From JBGSST01 sp041736915 (lineage in GTDB: Bacteria; Bdellovibrionota; FAC87; UBA2466), in the NCBI GenBank assembly GCA_041736915.1, contig JBGSST010000341.1, positions 1 to 11,164 on the forward strand: a stretch of DNA of 11,164 nucleotides. The letters are read 5' to 3'. Below are positions 1 to 7,298 of the stretch, piece after piece. Position numbers and translations under genes: made by a program. Numbering within the stretch: position 1 is the stretch's first letter; the number at the start of each line of letters is the position of its first letter. The notes beneath the pieces were generated by a model, which was not told where the DNA came from, did not search any database, and was given only the letters and a program-made list of their open reading frames with translations.

Positions 1-2
1 GA

Positions 3-698
3 TTACGGCCGTACCTGGACGGCGTTCAGGTTGAAGCGGTTAAGCTCTTCGCGCGCGAAATCCTTGTTCACGTTCACTTTGTAGAACTTCAGGGTCTCGT
101 ACATCATCAGCCTGCCGCTTCGATCGACGGAGAGCGTGGCGTCCGACGCATTCGCTACCGGCGAAAGATTCTTTCCATCCAGGCTCGTTTCGGAAAAGCC
201 GATCTGCGATTCGTATAGGTAAAGCTCTTTGTTATCCGGGCTCAGCTCGATCATCGCCGTGGAGGCGCGACCGGTAGGATCCTCGAGCGTGTTCTTCACC
301 ATGTTGGCCACGCCGACGAGGCTGTTGCTCGTTACCCGCTCGGTAAGTGCGTAGCGCACGATCACCGTGCGATCGGTCCGTTTCACCTTCGCCGTGGGAT
401 TTCCTTTGGCGTCCAGGGTCGTATTCGACTGCTGAATCTGGCGCACCTGATCGAAGATCAAACCGTCGGCCGTCCGTTTCAGATTGTTCCACGTTACGTA
501 GGCCTGGAACCGGATGGCGTACTTGGCCCCCTCGTGTTCCACCGTACCTTCGGTCGTCACGAGCTGCGTGCGCCCGATGACATTCTTCTTCATAAAATGG
601 ATCGCCCGATCCTGCAGGGAAACCCGGGCCGTCGGCTCGCTCCCCATCGCGGAAACCGCCCCCACCAGCAACAAAAGACTACTCACCATTCGCTTCAT
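3..698 (-). CDS. Secreted protein of unknown function
   Basis: The gene encodes 231 residues and is complete; its TAA stop lies at 3-5. The ATG at 696-698 is preceded on the minus strand by TGAGGAA (704-710), a good ribosome binding site. The N-terminus is a Sec signal peptide: MKRM, a hydrophobic run SSLLLLVGAVSA, then likely cleavage after VSA. The mature part is about 210 residues, alternates polar and hydrophobic residues as beta-rich proteins do, and has no cysteine and no motif I recognise. A periplasmic or outer-membrane-associated location is inferred from the signal peptide alone. It faces the lipoprotein gene at 997 divergently across about 300 bp. No function can be assigned; a LolA-like or other beta-rich periplasmic fold is possible but not shown. 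Confidence 0.85.
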   Translation of the reverse strand: MKRMVSSLLLLVGAVSAMGSEPTARVSLQDRAIHFMKKNVIGRTQLVTTEGTVEHEGAKYAIRFQAYVTWNNLKRTADGLIFDQVRQIQQSNTTLDAKGNPTAKVKRTDRTVIVRYALTERVTSNSLVGVANMVKNTLEDPTGRASTAMIELSPDNKELYLYESQIGFSETSLDGKNLSPVANASDATLSVDRSGRLMMYETLKFYKVNVNKDFAREELNRFNLNAVQVRP

Positions 699-996
699 AT
701 CATTTCCTCAGCTGTAGGATTCTGCACGCGGGCACGAGCCCCAACCCTGAGGATCGCCGACGTCAAATCCAGTAGTGTACCCGTGCGCGTACACGAGCCG
801 TCGTGGGTAAGTCACAATGTTTTTGATGACGCGGCGAACGGGAACACTCGTAAAACCCGCCGGGCTGAAGAAGCTTTTTGAGTATCCCGGCGGCACCTTG
901 TCCACCTCGGCTTAAGTGAAAAAATACGGAGATTTACGGTCCGCTTAATTCTTCCAAGGTCTTAGCGTAAAATCTTCCATGGGTTCGGGAGATTTA
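699..996. other. Divergent intergenic region
   Basis: This stretch separates the minus-strand secreted protein (start 698) from the plus-strand lipoprotein (start 997), so it should carry promoters for both. I could not pick a convincing -35/-10 pair for either. It holds the two ribosome binding sites and one strong G+C-rich inverted repeat (857-893, listed separately). A 65-codon minus-strand reading frame with a GTG start (708-905) lacks a ribosome binding site and family resemblance, and is not called. Confidence 0.5.
857..893. repeat. 8-bp G+C-rich inverted repeat
   Basis: CCGCCGGG (857-864) and CCCGGCGG (886-893) are perfect reverse complements around a 21-base loop that contains an AAGCTT core. 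Read on the minus strand, the hairpin is followed by GTTTTAC, so it resembles a short-tailed intrinsic terminator or attenuator about 160 bases upstream of the secreted protein gene. Because no minus-strand gene lies directly upstream, a role in the leader of that gene, or as a protein-binding site, is as likely as termination. Confidence 0.55.
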
Positions 997-3267
997 ATGA
1001 AAACTTTCTACGTTGTTCTTTTTTCGATAGCTCTCGTCAGTTGCACCAAAACTCCTGACGCCCCCAATGAGGTAAACCAGAATAAGAACAACCTCTCCGC
1101 CTCTAATAAGGTCGTAAACACCAACGAAGACGTTGCCGTACACGTTAGATTAAACGAAATCTCCAGCTCTCCTTCACCGGTTGTATACGCCCTACTGCGC
1201 CTTCCAGAGCATGGCACGCTTTCGGGGACGTCGCCCGATCTCACCTACACGCCGGCCCAGGACTTCAACGGGTCCGATAGCTTTAGCTTTCAAGTTGTTT
1301 CCGGTGAGATGAAATCAAACACGGCGGAAGTAATAATCAACGTGGGCGCCGTGCTAGATGCGCCCGTGGCGCAGAACGCCGAACTATCAACGAACGAAGA
1401 CAGTACAGCGTCGGGCACGCTACTGGGCAAAGACCCCGATGGCGGTACGCTCGTTTACTCAATTGTAGTGAATGGCACCAAAGGCACGGCCCGAATTACC
1501 GACCCCAGTACGGGCGCGTTTAATTACGAGCCTTCGAAGGAAAGCAACGGAACTGACCTGTTTGGATTCAAAGTCACCCGAGGTTCGGTATCCTCGATGG
1601 TAGGGGCCGTATTGGTGACGATTGCCCCGGTCAACGATGCGCCAACCGCAAACAGCGCCACGCTTGCGGTAACCGAAGACATCACCAAGACCGGCACTCT
1701 TACCGCCTCAGATATCGACGGTGATGCACTCACTTACTCAATTGTGAGCAACGGCGCAAAGGGCACCGCCACAATCACCAATGCCGGAACCGGAACTTTT
1801 TCCTATCAGCCTTCAAAAGATCTCAATGGCACCGACACCTTCACCTTTAAGGTTAATGACGGAAACGCTGACTCCAACATTGCCACCGTCACTGTCACGA
1901 TTGCCCCGGTCAACGATGCGCCAATCGCAAACGACACTACGCTTGCGGTCAAGATTGGCGATAACACCCTAAGAATACCGGCTACGGATGCCGACGGAGA
2001 CCTGCTGACATTCGAAGTGGTCACCGCTCCCCTTCATGGCATCTTGACCGGAACCACGTTGGCTCCACAATACCGGCCATCGCACTCCTGTCCTGCTGCA
2101 GATTCTTTTTCATACCGTGTAGTGGATATCCACGGAGCCTACTCTGACACCGCAACCATTGAGCTAGAACGGGGTTTTGGAACAGAGGGGAAGCAATCAC
2201 TGAGCGGTATTGTTAACTTTCAACCTACTAACGTCAGCTTGCTCCCGGATGAGAAAATTTTAATCGGAGGAATAGCTTCCGTCAGCATCCCAGGGCAAAC
2301 TCCTCCCCATTACCAACCTTCGACGGCGTATAACGTTGGAATCTCACGACTGAACTGCGACGGTACCCGCGACACCTCTTATACTGCGTCTGCCGCTCTG
2401 ACCAGACTTGAAACTTCAGCGAGAATATTGGCGATGGCGAATGACTCCACCGGCAAAACGGTACTGCTCGTACGATTCATCGAAAGTATCGAAGCCATTA
2501 GAGTCCTCCCAAATGGCGGGGTGGACACGAGCTTCGGAACTGGTGGTCGATTTGCCTTATCCACGCGCGACACCATTCTCTCAAATCCCGCGACTGGGTT
2601 CATAGCCGGCGCCTATATCTATGTGTCGGAAATTGGAAATCGCGTGGTAGGCGCATATCCATTCTTTTCGCGACTCAAACGCTTTACGATGAACGGGGTG
2701 CTAGACACCTCTTTCGGTAATAGCGGCGCCTACGAAACCGCCGTGATGACGGACTTTTTAGCACAAAATGACGGTCGGCTGGCGTTGCTCGGAACTCAAA
2801 GGGACGCCACGAACAGCTGTTCGTATCCGTCAGTTGTGCGCCCAGCCCTTAATGGCCAAGAGTCCAGCGACTACCTATCCTTTCCCACTCTTTGCTGCAC
2901 TACCGACCCTAATGGACCCCGCCTGAAATCTTTTCAGAATCGTCTCTTTCTTTCCTATTGCGGAAATCTATTGGGAATAGACGGCACGGAAGCGACCATG
3001 CGGCAGGTGTTCGCCTTCGAAAGTCCTAACAGCAACCAATCGGGTATTTTTCAGGCGACCGATTCCAATTTTTTCGTCTCTCTCGTCGGCCAAATTGCTA
3101 AGTACACGGCTTCAGGGGTACGGGACCAGAGTTTTGGTTCCAGTGGCAGCCTGGTTTTGGGCGCCCAGGGCTTGATTCAGTCAGTCGTAAACCTCACCGA
3201 CAAATCCATAGCCCTTTACGACGGTTCCTTATTTAAATTTAATGCCGACGGCACCCTGAGCCGGTAA
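997..3267 (+). CDS. Lipoprotein with cadherin-like repeats and delta-60 region
   Basis: The protein has 756 residues. I chose the ATG at 997 rather than the in-frame ATG at 979 because GGGAG (987-991) sits 5 bases before it and it gives a clean lipoprotein signal, MKTFYVVLFSIALVSC, with lipobox LVSC and acylated Cys16. The residue after Cys is Thr, compatible with outer-membrane sorting. Four tandem cadherin-like/VCBS-type domains follow: about 35-122, 123-215, 216-308 and 309-393. Domains 2 and 3 are exactly 93 residues each and end in IAPVNDA; the ED...DxDGD and NGTDxFxF signatures are visible. The rest shows delta-60 (DUF5122, predicted beta-propeller) motifs: GTRDTSY, GVDTSFGTGG, GVLDTSFGNSG and GVRDQSFGSSG. 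Cadherin-like domains usually bind calcium and mediate adhesion. A surface adhesive or structural role is inferred; no enzymatic motif is seen. Confidence 0.9.
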   Translation: MKTFYVVLFSIALVSCTKTPDAPNEVNQNKNNLSASNKVVNTNEDVAVHVRLNEISSSPSPVVYALLRLPEHGTLSGTSPDLTYTPAQDFNGSDSFSFQVVSGEMKSNTAEVIINVGAVLDAPVAQNAELSTNEDSTASGTLLGKDPDGGTLVYSIVVNGTKGTARITDPSTGAFNYEPSKESNGTDLFGFKVTRGSVSSMVGAVLVTIAPVNDAPTANSATLAVTEDITKTGTLTASDIDGDALTYSIVSNGAKGTATITNAGTGTFSYQPSKDLNGTDTFTFKVNDGNADSNIATVTVTIAPVNDAPIANDTTLAVKIGDNTLRIPATDADGDLLTFEVVTAPLHGILTGTTLAPQYRPSHSCPAADSFSYRVVDIHGAYSDTATIELERGFGTEGKQSLSGIVNFQPTNVSLLPDEKILIGGIASVSIPGQTPPHYQPSTAYNVGISRLNCDGTRDTSYTASAALTRLETSARILAMANDSTGKTVLLVRFIESIEAIRVLPNGGVDTSFGTGGRFALSTRDTILSNPATGFIAGAYIYVSEIGNRVVGAYPFFSRLKRFTMNGVLDTSFGNSGAYETAVMTDFLAQNDGRLALLGTQRDATNSCSYPSVVRPALNGQESSDYLSFPTLCCTTDPNGPRLKSFQNRLFLSYCGNLLGIDGTEATMRQVFAFESPNSNQSGIFQATDSNFFVSLVGQIAKYTASGVRDQSFGSSGSLVLGAQGLIQSVVNLTDKSIALYDGSLFKFNADGTLSR
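1363..1920 (+). repeat. Two 279-bp tandem cadherin-like coding repeats
   Basis: Two consecutive coding units of exactly 279 bp (1363-1641 and 1642-1920) encode cadherin-like domains 2 and 3. Their 3' ends carry an identical 28-base stretch (1618-1645 and 1897-1924) around the linker IAPVNDAP. Neighbouring codons have diverged more. The pattern indicates duplication of a domain unit, with possible later recombination or gene conversion in the linkers. Confidence 0.8.
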
Positions 3268-3307
3268 TACGCCCGTTTTTTGGCCCCCGCGCTCCTGCCC
3301 CACGCGG

Positions 3308-3345
3308 ACGAAGAAAAAAAGCAGGGGCCGCTAATGGCCGGAGCT
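3308..3345 (-). terminator. Possible weak terminator of the 38-residue-repeat gene
   Basis: Read on the minus strand just after the TGA of the repeat protein, a short GGCC/GGCC stem with a 6-base loop is followed, after CCTGC, by seven T residues. The stem is short and the spacing to the T run imperfect, so this is only a candidate. It lies between two convergent genes, where a terminator is expected. Confidence 0.25.
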
Positions 3346-3352
3346 GAAGCCA

Positions 3353-4225
3353 TCAGTCGCGCGGCTTCAAGTTCTGAAGAGCGAACTCAATTGCCTTGGC
3401 CTTCGACAGGTTCAGACCACCGGTCGAATAGCCGTAATTGTAGAATTGCTTGAAGGTCTCGAGCCCGGTAGGGCCGTACCACGTGATGCGCTGAGCGACC
3501 TTGATGGCTTCTTCCTTGCCGAGGTTGAGACCGCCGGTGCCGTACGCATAGTTGTAGGCCGCTTTGAAGTCGGCGAGATTTCCGTGGCCGAACTTCATCA
3601 GATCCAGCGCGAGTTCGACTGCCTCGTCTTTGCCAAGGTTGAGGCCGCTGGTGCCATAGGCGTAAGCGTAGAGATCTTTAAAAGTCGGCAGCGCCCCTTC
3701 GCGGCGATACATCAGCCGCCGGGCGAACTTGATTGCTCCCTCTTTGTTGAGGTTCAGGCCACTGGTGCCGTACGCGTATGCGTAGCCTTCTTTGAAACGA
3801 GAAAGTCCGTCGCCGGGAAACCGAACTAGGAAAGACGCCAAGCTGACGGCTTCTTCTTTACCCAGATTGAGGCCACTGGTGCCGTAGGCGTAGTTGTAGA
3901 AGCCCTTGAACTTCTCCACTAGATTTTCCGGGGCGGTCATCAAGTCCAACGCCACTTTGATCGCTTCGTCTTTACCGAGGTTGAGGCCTTGGGTGCCGTA
4001 AGCGTACGTGTAAGCCTTCTTGAAATTCTCCAGCGCGTTCGGACCAGCGTTGGCGATCTCCATCGAGATTCGGCGCGCTTCCTCGCTGCCGAGGTTGAGC
4101 CCCGAGCTGCCGTAGGCATACTCGTATGCTTTCTTCACCAGCTCGATTTTCTGCGCCGGAGAAAGTTCCTGCGCAAAAGACGAGACCGCCGCCAACGTAA
4201 CCACTAACCAACCAAGTAACTTCAT
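3353..4225 (-). CDS. Secreted protein of seven 38-residue repeats
   Basis: The protein has 290 residues. The reading frame is open up to 4396, but the ATG at 4225 is the start: GGAGG (4233-4237) lies 7 bases before it and a Sec signal peptide begins there (MKLLGWLVVTLAAVSSFA, likely cleavage before Gln19). From residue 31 to the end it consists of seven head-to-tail units, six of exactly 38 residues and a last one of 32. Each has the form FKxxYxYAYGTSGLNL-GKDEAIKxAxxLM-(8-10 variable). Tyr/Ala/Gly and GLNL are almost invariant. The pattern suggests helix-loop-helix units stacking into a solenoid. There are no cysteines and no catalytic signature. I cannot assign a named family. A periplasmic or extracellular binding or structural role is inferred from secretion and repetition. 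Alternatives include a cell-contact or predation-related surface protein, with no direct evidence here. Confidence 0.88.
   Translation of the reverse strand: MKLLGWLVVTLAAVSSFAQELSPAQKIELVKKAYEYAYGSSGLNLGSEEARRISMEIANAGPNALENFKKAYTYAYGTQGLNLGKDEAIKVALDLMTAPENLVEKFKGFYNYAYGTSGLNLGKEEAVSLASFLVRFPGDGLSRFKEGYAYAYGTSGLNLNKEGAIKFARRLMYRREGALPTFKDLYAYAYGTSGLNLGKDEAVELALDLMKFGHGNLADFKAAYNYAYGTGGLNLGKEEAIKVAQRITWYGPTGLETFKQFYNYGYSTGGLNLSKAKAIEFALQNLKPRD
3356..4135 (-). repeat. Seven tandem 114-bp coding repeats
   Basis: The units on the minus strand, in order of translation, are 4022-4135, 3908-4021, 3794-3907, 3680-3793, 3566-3679, 3452-3565 and the shorter 3356-3451. The best conserved DNA within each encodes AYGTSGLNLGK (plus strand GAGGTTGAG followed by CCGGTGCCGTA-like sequence). 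The exact 114-bp period with no insertions points to unequal crossing-over or slippage, followed by selection for register. Confidence 0.9.
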
Positions 4226-4425
4226 GGGTAAACCTCCAACAAAAATGCCCAGGCGCGACGCTAGCACAGGGCAATAAGAAGTCACGCCCATTACCGCTGA
4301 AAGCCCATCTAGTGGCCACTCTTCGTGGACAAGCGCTTTCACGCAATGGTGGTTTCCGTTTGAGCACCTAGGCGAGTCGCGGTACCGGCACGGCATGTCT
4401 TTGCTCGCGCGGAAGAACTCGCGGA

Positions 4426-5385
4426 TTACTTCTTTTGAAAGAGGGTATTCTGAACGGAAATGCTAGTGGATTGGGTTGAGAATACCGTTTCGCCGGCGGC
4501 TTGGGACTTTGCGAAATCACGTACGACCTTTTCCTCGGACGCGGTCAAAGGGCGTACTCCGGCCTCGGGCAGACCGGCGAGTGGCAAGTGGCCGGAAGAT
4601 AGGTTGAGAGCGCTCGGGATTTTCCCGGCTGCAGCTTGCCCCGCGGCGTAACGAAGGTAGTCCGTTCCATTCGGTGCCCCCGCCTTAACGATAGCTTGAT
4701 GAAGAAGGTCGCTGGCCCGGGCGGTCACGCGAGTTTCGACCGTCCGTTTTTGGTGGAGGTCTTCTATGCACGAGGAAATTAACTCCCGGTCTTTGAGAGG
4801 GATGGAGGCGAGGATCTCGTAGAAGGCATGGCTAAAGTCCGCCTGGCTGACGGCGGGGAACTTGGAACCGGCGAGCTCTCGCTTCAGGGCTAGCACGGTT
4901 AGGCGGTTCCATTCCAATACCTGCTCGTCTGAGATCTGATTGAGAGCATCGCCGAGTGCATGGAAGTCCATCTTGCCCGTGACGAAGCCGGCGCAAACGA
5001 ACGCGTCTCCGTATTTACAAAGCAGGGTTATCAAATCCGCTCGCCTCAGAAGATCTTCATCGTTCAATCGGCGGGTACCGTTATGGGAAAAAGCGTATAC
5101 CTTGCGGGAGGTCTGGTCGTAGTCGACGATAAAATCCAAGAGGTAAGTAGGATCATAGCTTATATAGGCCCTTTCAAGTTCGCGTTGAAGGGTTTTTCTT
5201 CGAGACTCCGTCGGGTTTAATCGATCCAGGGCAAGTCCCTGCAGGTATTTGCTGCGGGTGTAAAAAGTGGTCGAGACCGTGACAACTTGAAGTAGCAAAA
5301 TGGCCCACGTCCCCAGATTCTTCTTCAGACCGTAAAAAAAGGTAACGAGCATCACGGTCGAAACCAACAGAATGAGGGACCCCAT
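4426..5385 (-). CDS. Unrecognised membrane-anchored protein
   Basis: The protein has 319 residues from the ATG at 5385; AGGAG (5393-5397) lies 7 bases upstream. A GTG two codons earlier (5391) is only 1 base from that site and is less likely. Two hydrophobic helices are evident at about residues 2-19 and 26-43, separated by a lysine pair. The remaining 275 residues are soluble, rich in charged and helix-forming residues, and contain two nearby cysteines in LLCKYGDAFVCAG. The C-terminus is Ser/Thr/Gln-rich. I recognise no family. The gene has the same orientation as the 38-residue-repeat gene 200 bp downstream and could be cotranscribed, but the gap is long for an operon. It diverges from the GT-C-like gene at 5600. 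Confidence 0.8.
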   Translation of the reverse strand: MGSLILLVSTVMLVTFFYGLKKNLGTWAILLLQVVTVSTTFYTRSKYLQGLALDRLNPTESRRKTLQRELERAYISYDPTYLLDFIVDYDQTSRKVYAFSHNGTRRLNDEDLLRRADLITLLCKYGDAFVCAGFVTGKMDFHALGDALNQISDEQVLEWNRLTVLALKRELAGSKFPAVSQADFSHAFYEILASIPLKDRELISSCIEDLHQKRTVETRVTARASDLLHQAIVKAGAPNGTDYLRYAAGQAAAGKIPSALNLSSGHLPLAGLPEAGVRPLTASEEKVVRDFAKSQAAGETVFSTQSTSISVQNTLFQKK

Positions 5386-5453
5386 TTTCACACTCCTACC
5401 GCCGTCTCATCGGCCAATGGGAGAAATTAGTTGAATGTTTGTTCAGAGCTAGG

Positions 5454-5472
5454 GCCCCACTTTTTCTGGGGC
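5454..5472. repeat. Perfect 6-bp hairpin GCCCCA/TGGGGC
   Basis: GCCCCA (5454-5459) and TGGGGC (5467-5472) flank a 7-base loop CTTTTTC in the divergent space between the genes starting at 5385 and 5600. No T run follows on either strand, so it does not look like a standard intrinsic terminator. It could be a regulator site or a structured leader of the plus-strand gene. Confidence 0.4.
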
Positions 5473-5599
5473 GATGAGCGGAGGACAATAAACACGCCTA
5501 ATGGCGGCTTTGACGCGGCGTTGGGCGACTGGGACATTCTAAGGCGGTCGAAGCCGCGGAAAAGGACAAGCATCCGAATCGAAGTTATTATCTGCCGAT

Positions 5600-7258
5600 A
5601 TGCTCAGGCGCTTTTCTCCATACCTCGTGGCCGTCGTGCTGCTCGGTGGTTACTGGATGTTTCGGGTTCGCGCGTTGGCGTCGCTCGCCGCTTTCGGGGG
5701 AGACGATGCTCTTCACGCCCTCTGGGTATTTCCGCGGCACGTGGGCGACTTGCTGTTCGGAGCCTGGGCCCATCGCCATCCGCCTCTCTACTTTGTGTTT
5801 CTCGAAGTGGTCTCGTGGTTCGGTCGCGATGAGGCGACTCTTCGGTGGGGCAATCACTTGGTGGTACCGGCGTGCCTGGGCGTGGGTTACCTCTACGGCA
5901 CCTTGGTAGGGGGGCGGCGTACCGGTTTATTCTTCGCACTTTTTCTGATCTGCTCCCGGATGATTTTGTTTCAAACGTTCGAGCTTCGCGGCTATCTGCT
6001 CGCCATTCTCTTCATCTTGATCGCGGGCGTTCTCTTCGAGCGGTGGGTTCGCTCGAGTTCGCCGCGGGAATTTGCGTGGGCAATCCTGGCGTCGCTATGT
6101 TCCATTTTGACGGAGTACGGCGCCGTGCTGCTAACGCTTCCCTTAGTGGCCAGCTACTTCTTGCGCAAAACGTGGGACCGTCCCCGCGGCTGCTGGCCCT
6201 ACGTTCTCAGCGCGGGGCCCGCTTTTCTGGCGTTGGCCGTGCTTTGCTTCGTAAAAACTCGGGGAGAGAGGAATCTGCGAGACACCTTTTACCTCGAAGA
6301 ATTTATGTTCCGCGGCCAGTCGGTCGTTTCGGGTCTGAATTACTTTTTTGACGTTTGGACCGAAACGGTGGAAGGGCATCTGCCGGGTGGAATTTGGGGG
6401 GCCGCCGCGATCTATCTCGGTTCGCTGGCACTCGTGGTGAGGAGCTGGAGTTTTTTCGTCTTCCTCGCGGGCCCCGTTTTGGGCTCGGCGTTTCTCGCCG
6501 TAATGAGGCTTTATCCCGGCGGAGCCCAACGCCACACCATGGTGGTGCTCATTCCGATTCTTTTGACCTCCGCGCTCGGCGTGAACGCTTTGCTCGATCG
6601 CGTGCAGAAATGGCCGGTGGTGGAAAGGGCCCTCTACCCGATTCGGCCATGGTGCAACGGCGTGTTCGCGCTGCTGTACCTGATCATTGGTATCGTGGCG
6701 CTCGAGCCGCGGATGCTTCAAGTTTCTTACCCGCGCCAAACCACGCGTGAACTCGACCAAGCGACTTCCCGGTTAATCACTCTGCTCTCCGCCGGGGAGA
6801 TCGTCGTACTGGACTACGCTACCGCGATAACGTTCGAGTACCAGCTGGTCAGCGGGAAGTTTCCCGAGGCGCCGGCATCTTTGCGGTCGTTCGTTTTCGC
6901 GCGCGAATGGATTGTAAAGGCCCCGACTTTTTGCGCGGGGATGCAGACTGTCTTTAAGCATTTTCCGAAGGCGGAACGGGGAATTTTCTTCAGCTTTATC
7001 GCCGATGCTTTCCGGCCGAAGCTGAAGCGTTCCCTCGCCAAGGTAGACCGGGTAGGGGGAAGCGTGATGGTCGAGGTTCTCGCGCCGGCCAAGCCCAAGC
7101 TCGACCAGCTGTGCGCCGTGTTTCGCCTGGCTCCCGATGCTTATCCCTTGGAGTGGCGTTCGCTGTACAACCGCCGTACCGTCTACGCGTCGCAAGGCAG
7201 CTGGTTCAACGATAAAGCGCCGCCATTTTTTCGCGGCGAAAGCAGCCCACTTCCCTAG
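5600..7258 (+). CDS. GT-C type membrane glycosyltransferase-like protein
   Basis: The protein has 552 residues and many hydrophobic segments. It resembles lipid-linked-sugar transferases of the GT-C fold (GT39/PMT/ArnT-like). After the first helix (about 7-21) comes a loop with acidic pair Asp35-Asp36 (GGDDALHALW), the position where these enzymes carry their catalytic Asp/Glu. Then come HPPLYF at 60-65 and ELRGY at 128-132, both typical of the bacterial family. Further helices reach to about residue 375, followed by a soluble C-terminal domain of roughly 175 residues. Such enzymes move a sugar from a polyprenyl-phosphate donor to a lipid, glycan or protein on the periplasmic side; donor and acceptor cannot be read from sequence. 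The ATG at 5600 has only a weak upstream ribosome binding site, but it starts the first helix correctly. No other glycan-synthesis gene is nearby, so it appears to stand alone. Confidence 0.8.
   Translation: MLRRFSPYLVAVVLLGGYWMFRVRALASLAAFGGDDALHALWVFPRHVGDLLFGAWAHRHPPLYFVFLEVVSWFGRDEATLRWGNHLVVPACLGVGYLYGTLVGGRRTGLFFALFLICSRMILFQTFELRGYLLAILFILIAGVLFERWVRSSSPREFAWAILASLCSILTEYGAVLLTLPLVASYFLRKTWDRPRGCWPYVLSAGPAFLALAVLCFVKTRGERNLRDTFYLEEFMFRGQSVVSGLNYFFDVWTETVEGHLPGGIWGAAAIYLGSLALVVRSWSFFVFLAGPVLGSAFLAVMRLYPGGAQRHTMVVLIPILLTSALGVNALLDRVQKWPVVERALYPIRPWCNGVFALLYLIIGIVALEPRMLQVSYPRQTTRELDQATSRLITLLSAGEIVVLDYATAITFEYQLVSGKFPEAPASLRSFVFAREWIVKAPTFCAGMQTVFKHFPKAERGIFFSFIADAFRPKLKRSLAKVDRVGGSVMVEVLAPAKPKLDQLCAVFRLAPDAYPLEWRSLYNRRTVYASQGSWFNDKAPPFFRGESSPLP
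7211..7238 (-). terminator. Candidate terminator for the HAD-like gene
   Basis: CGCCGC (7218-7223) and GCGGCG (7233-7238) form a perfect 6-bp stem with a 9-base loop. Read on the minus strand it is followed by CTTTAT. It lies inside the 3' end of the convergent glycosyltransferase gene, about 60 bases past the HAD gene stop. The T tract is poor, so confidence is low. Confidence 0.25.
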
Positions 7259-7298
7259 CGGATGGCCACGGGCGGCTACTTTCTCTTTACGAACGCAC

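Noticed and set aside
708..905. 65-codon minus-strand reading frame between the divergent envelope genes
   Set aside because: It has a GTG start, no ribosome binding site and no recognisable family, and it overlaps the G+C-rich inverted repeat; probably chance.
4226..4396. N-terminal extension of the 38-residue-repeat protein to 4396
   Set aside because: It would place 57 cysteine- and arginine-rich residues before a clear signal peptide; the ATG at 4225 has a full GGAGG at ideal spacing.
5431..5832. 133-codon plus-strand reading frame overlapping the start of the GT-C gene
   Set aside because: Its arginine- and serine-rich content is typical of an out-of-frame shadow of G+C-rich coding DNA; the overlapping frame encodes clear membrane helices and family motifs.
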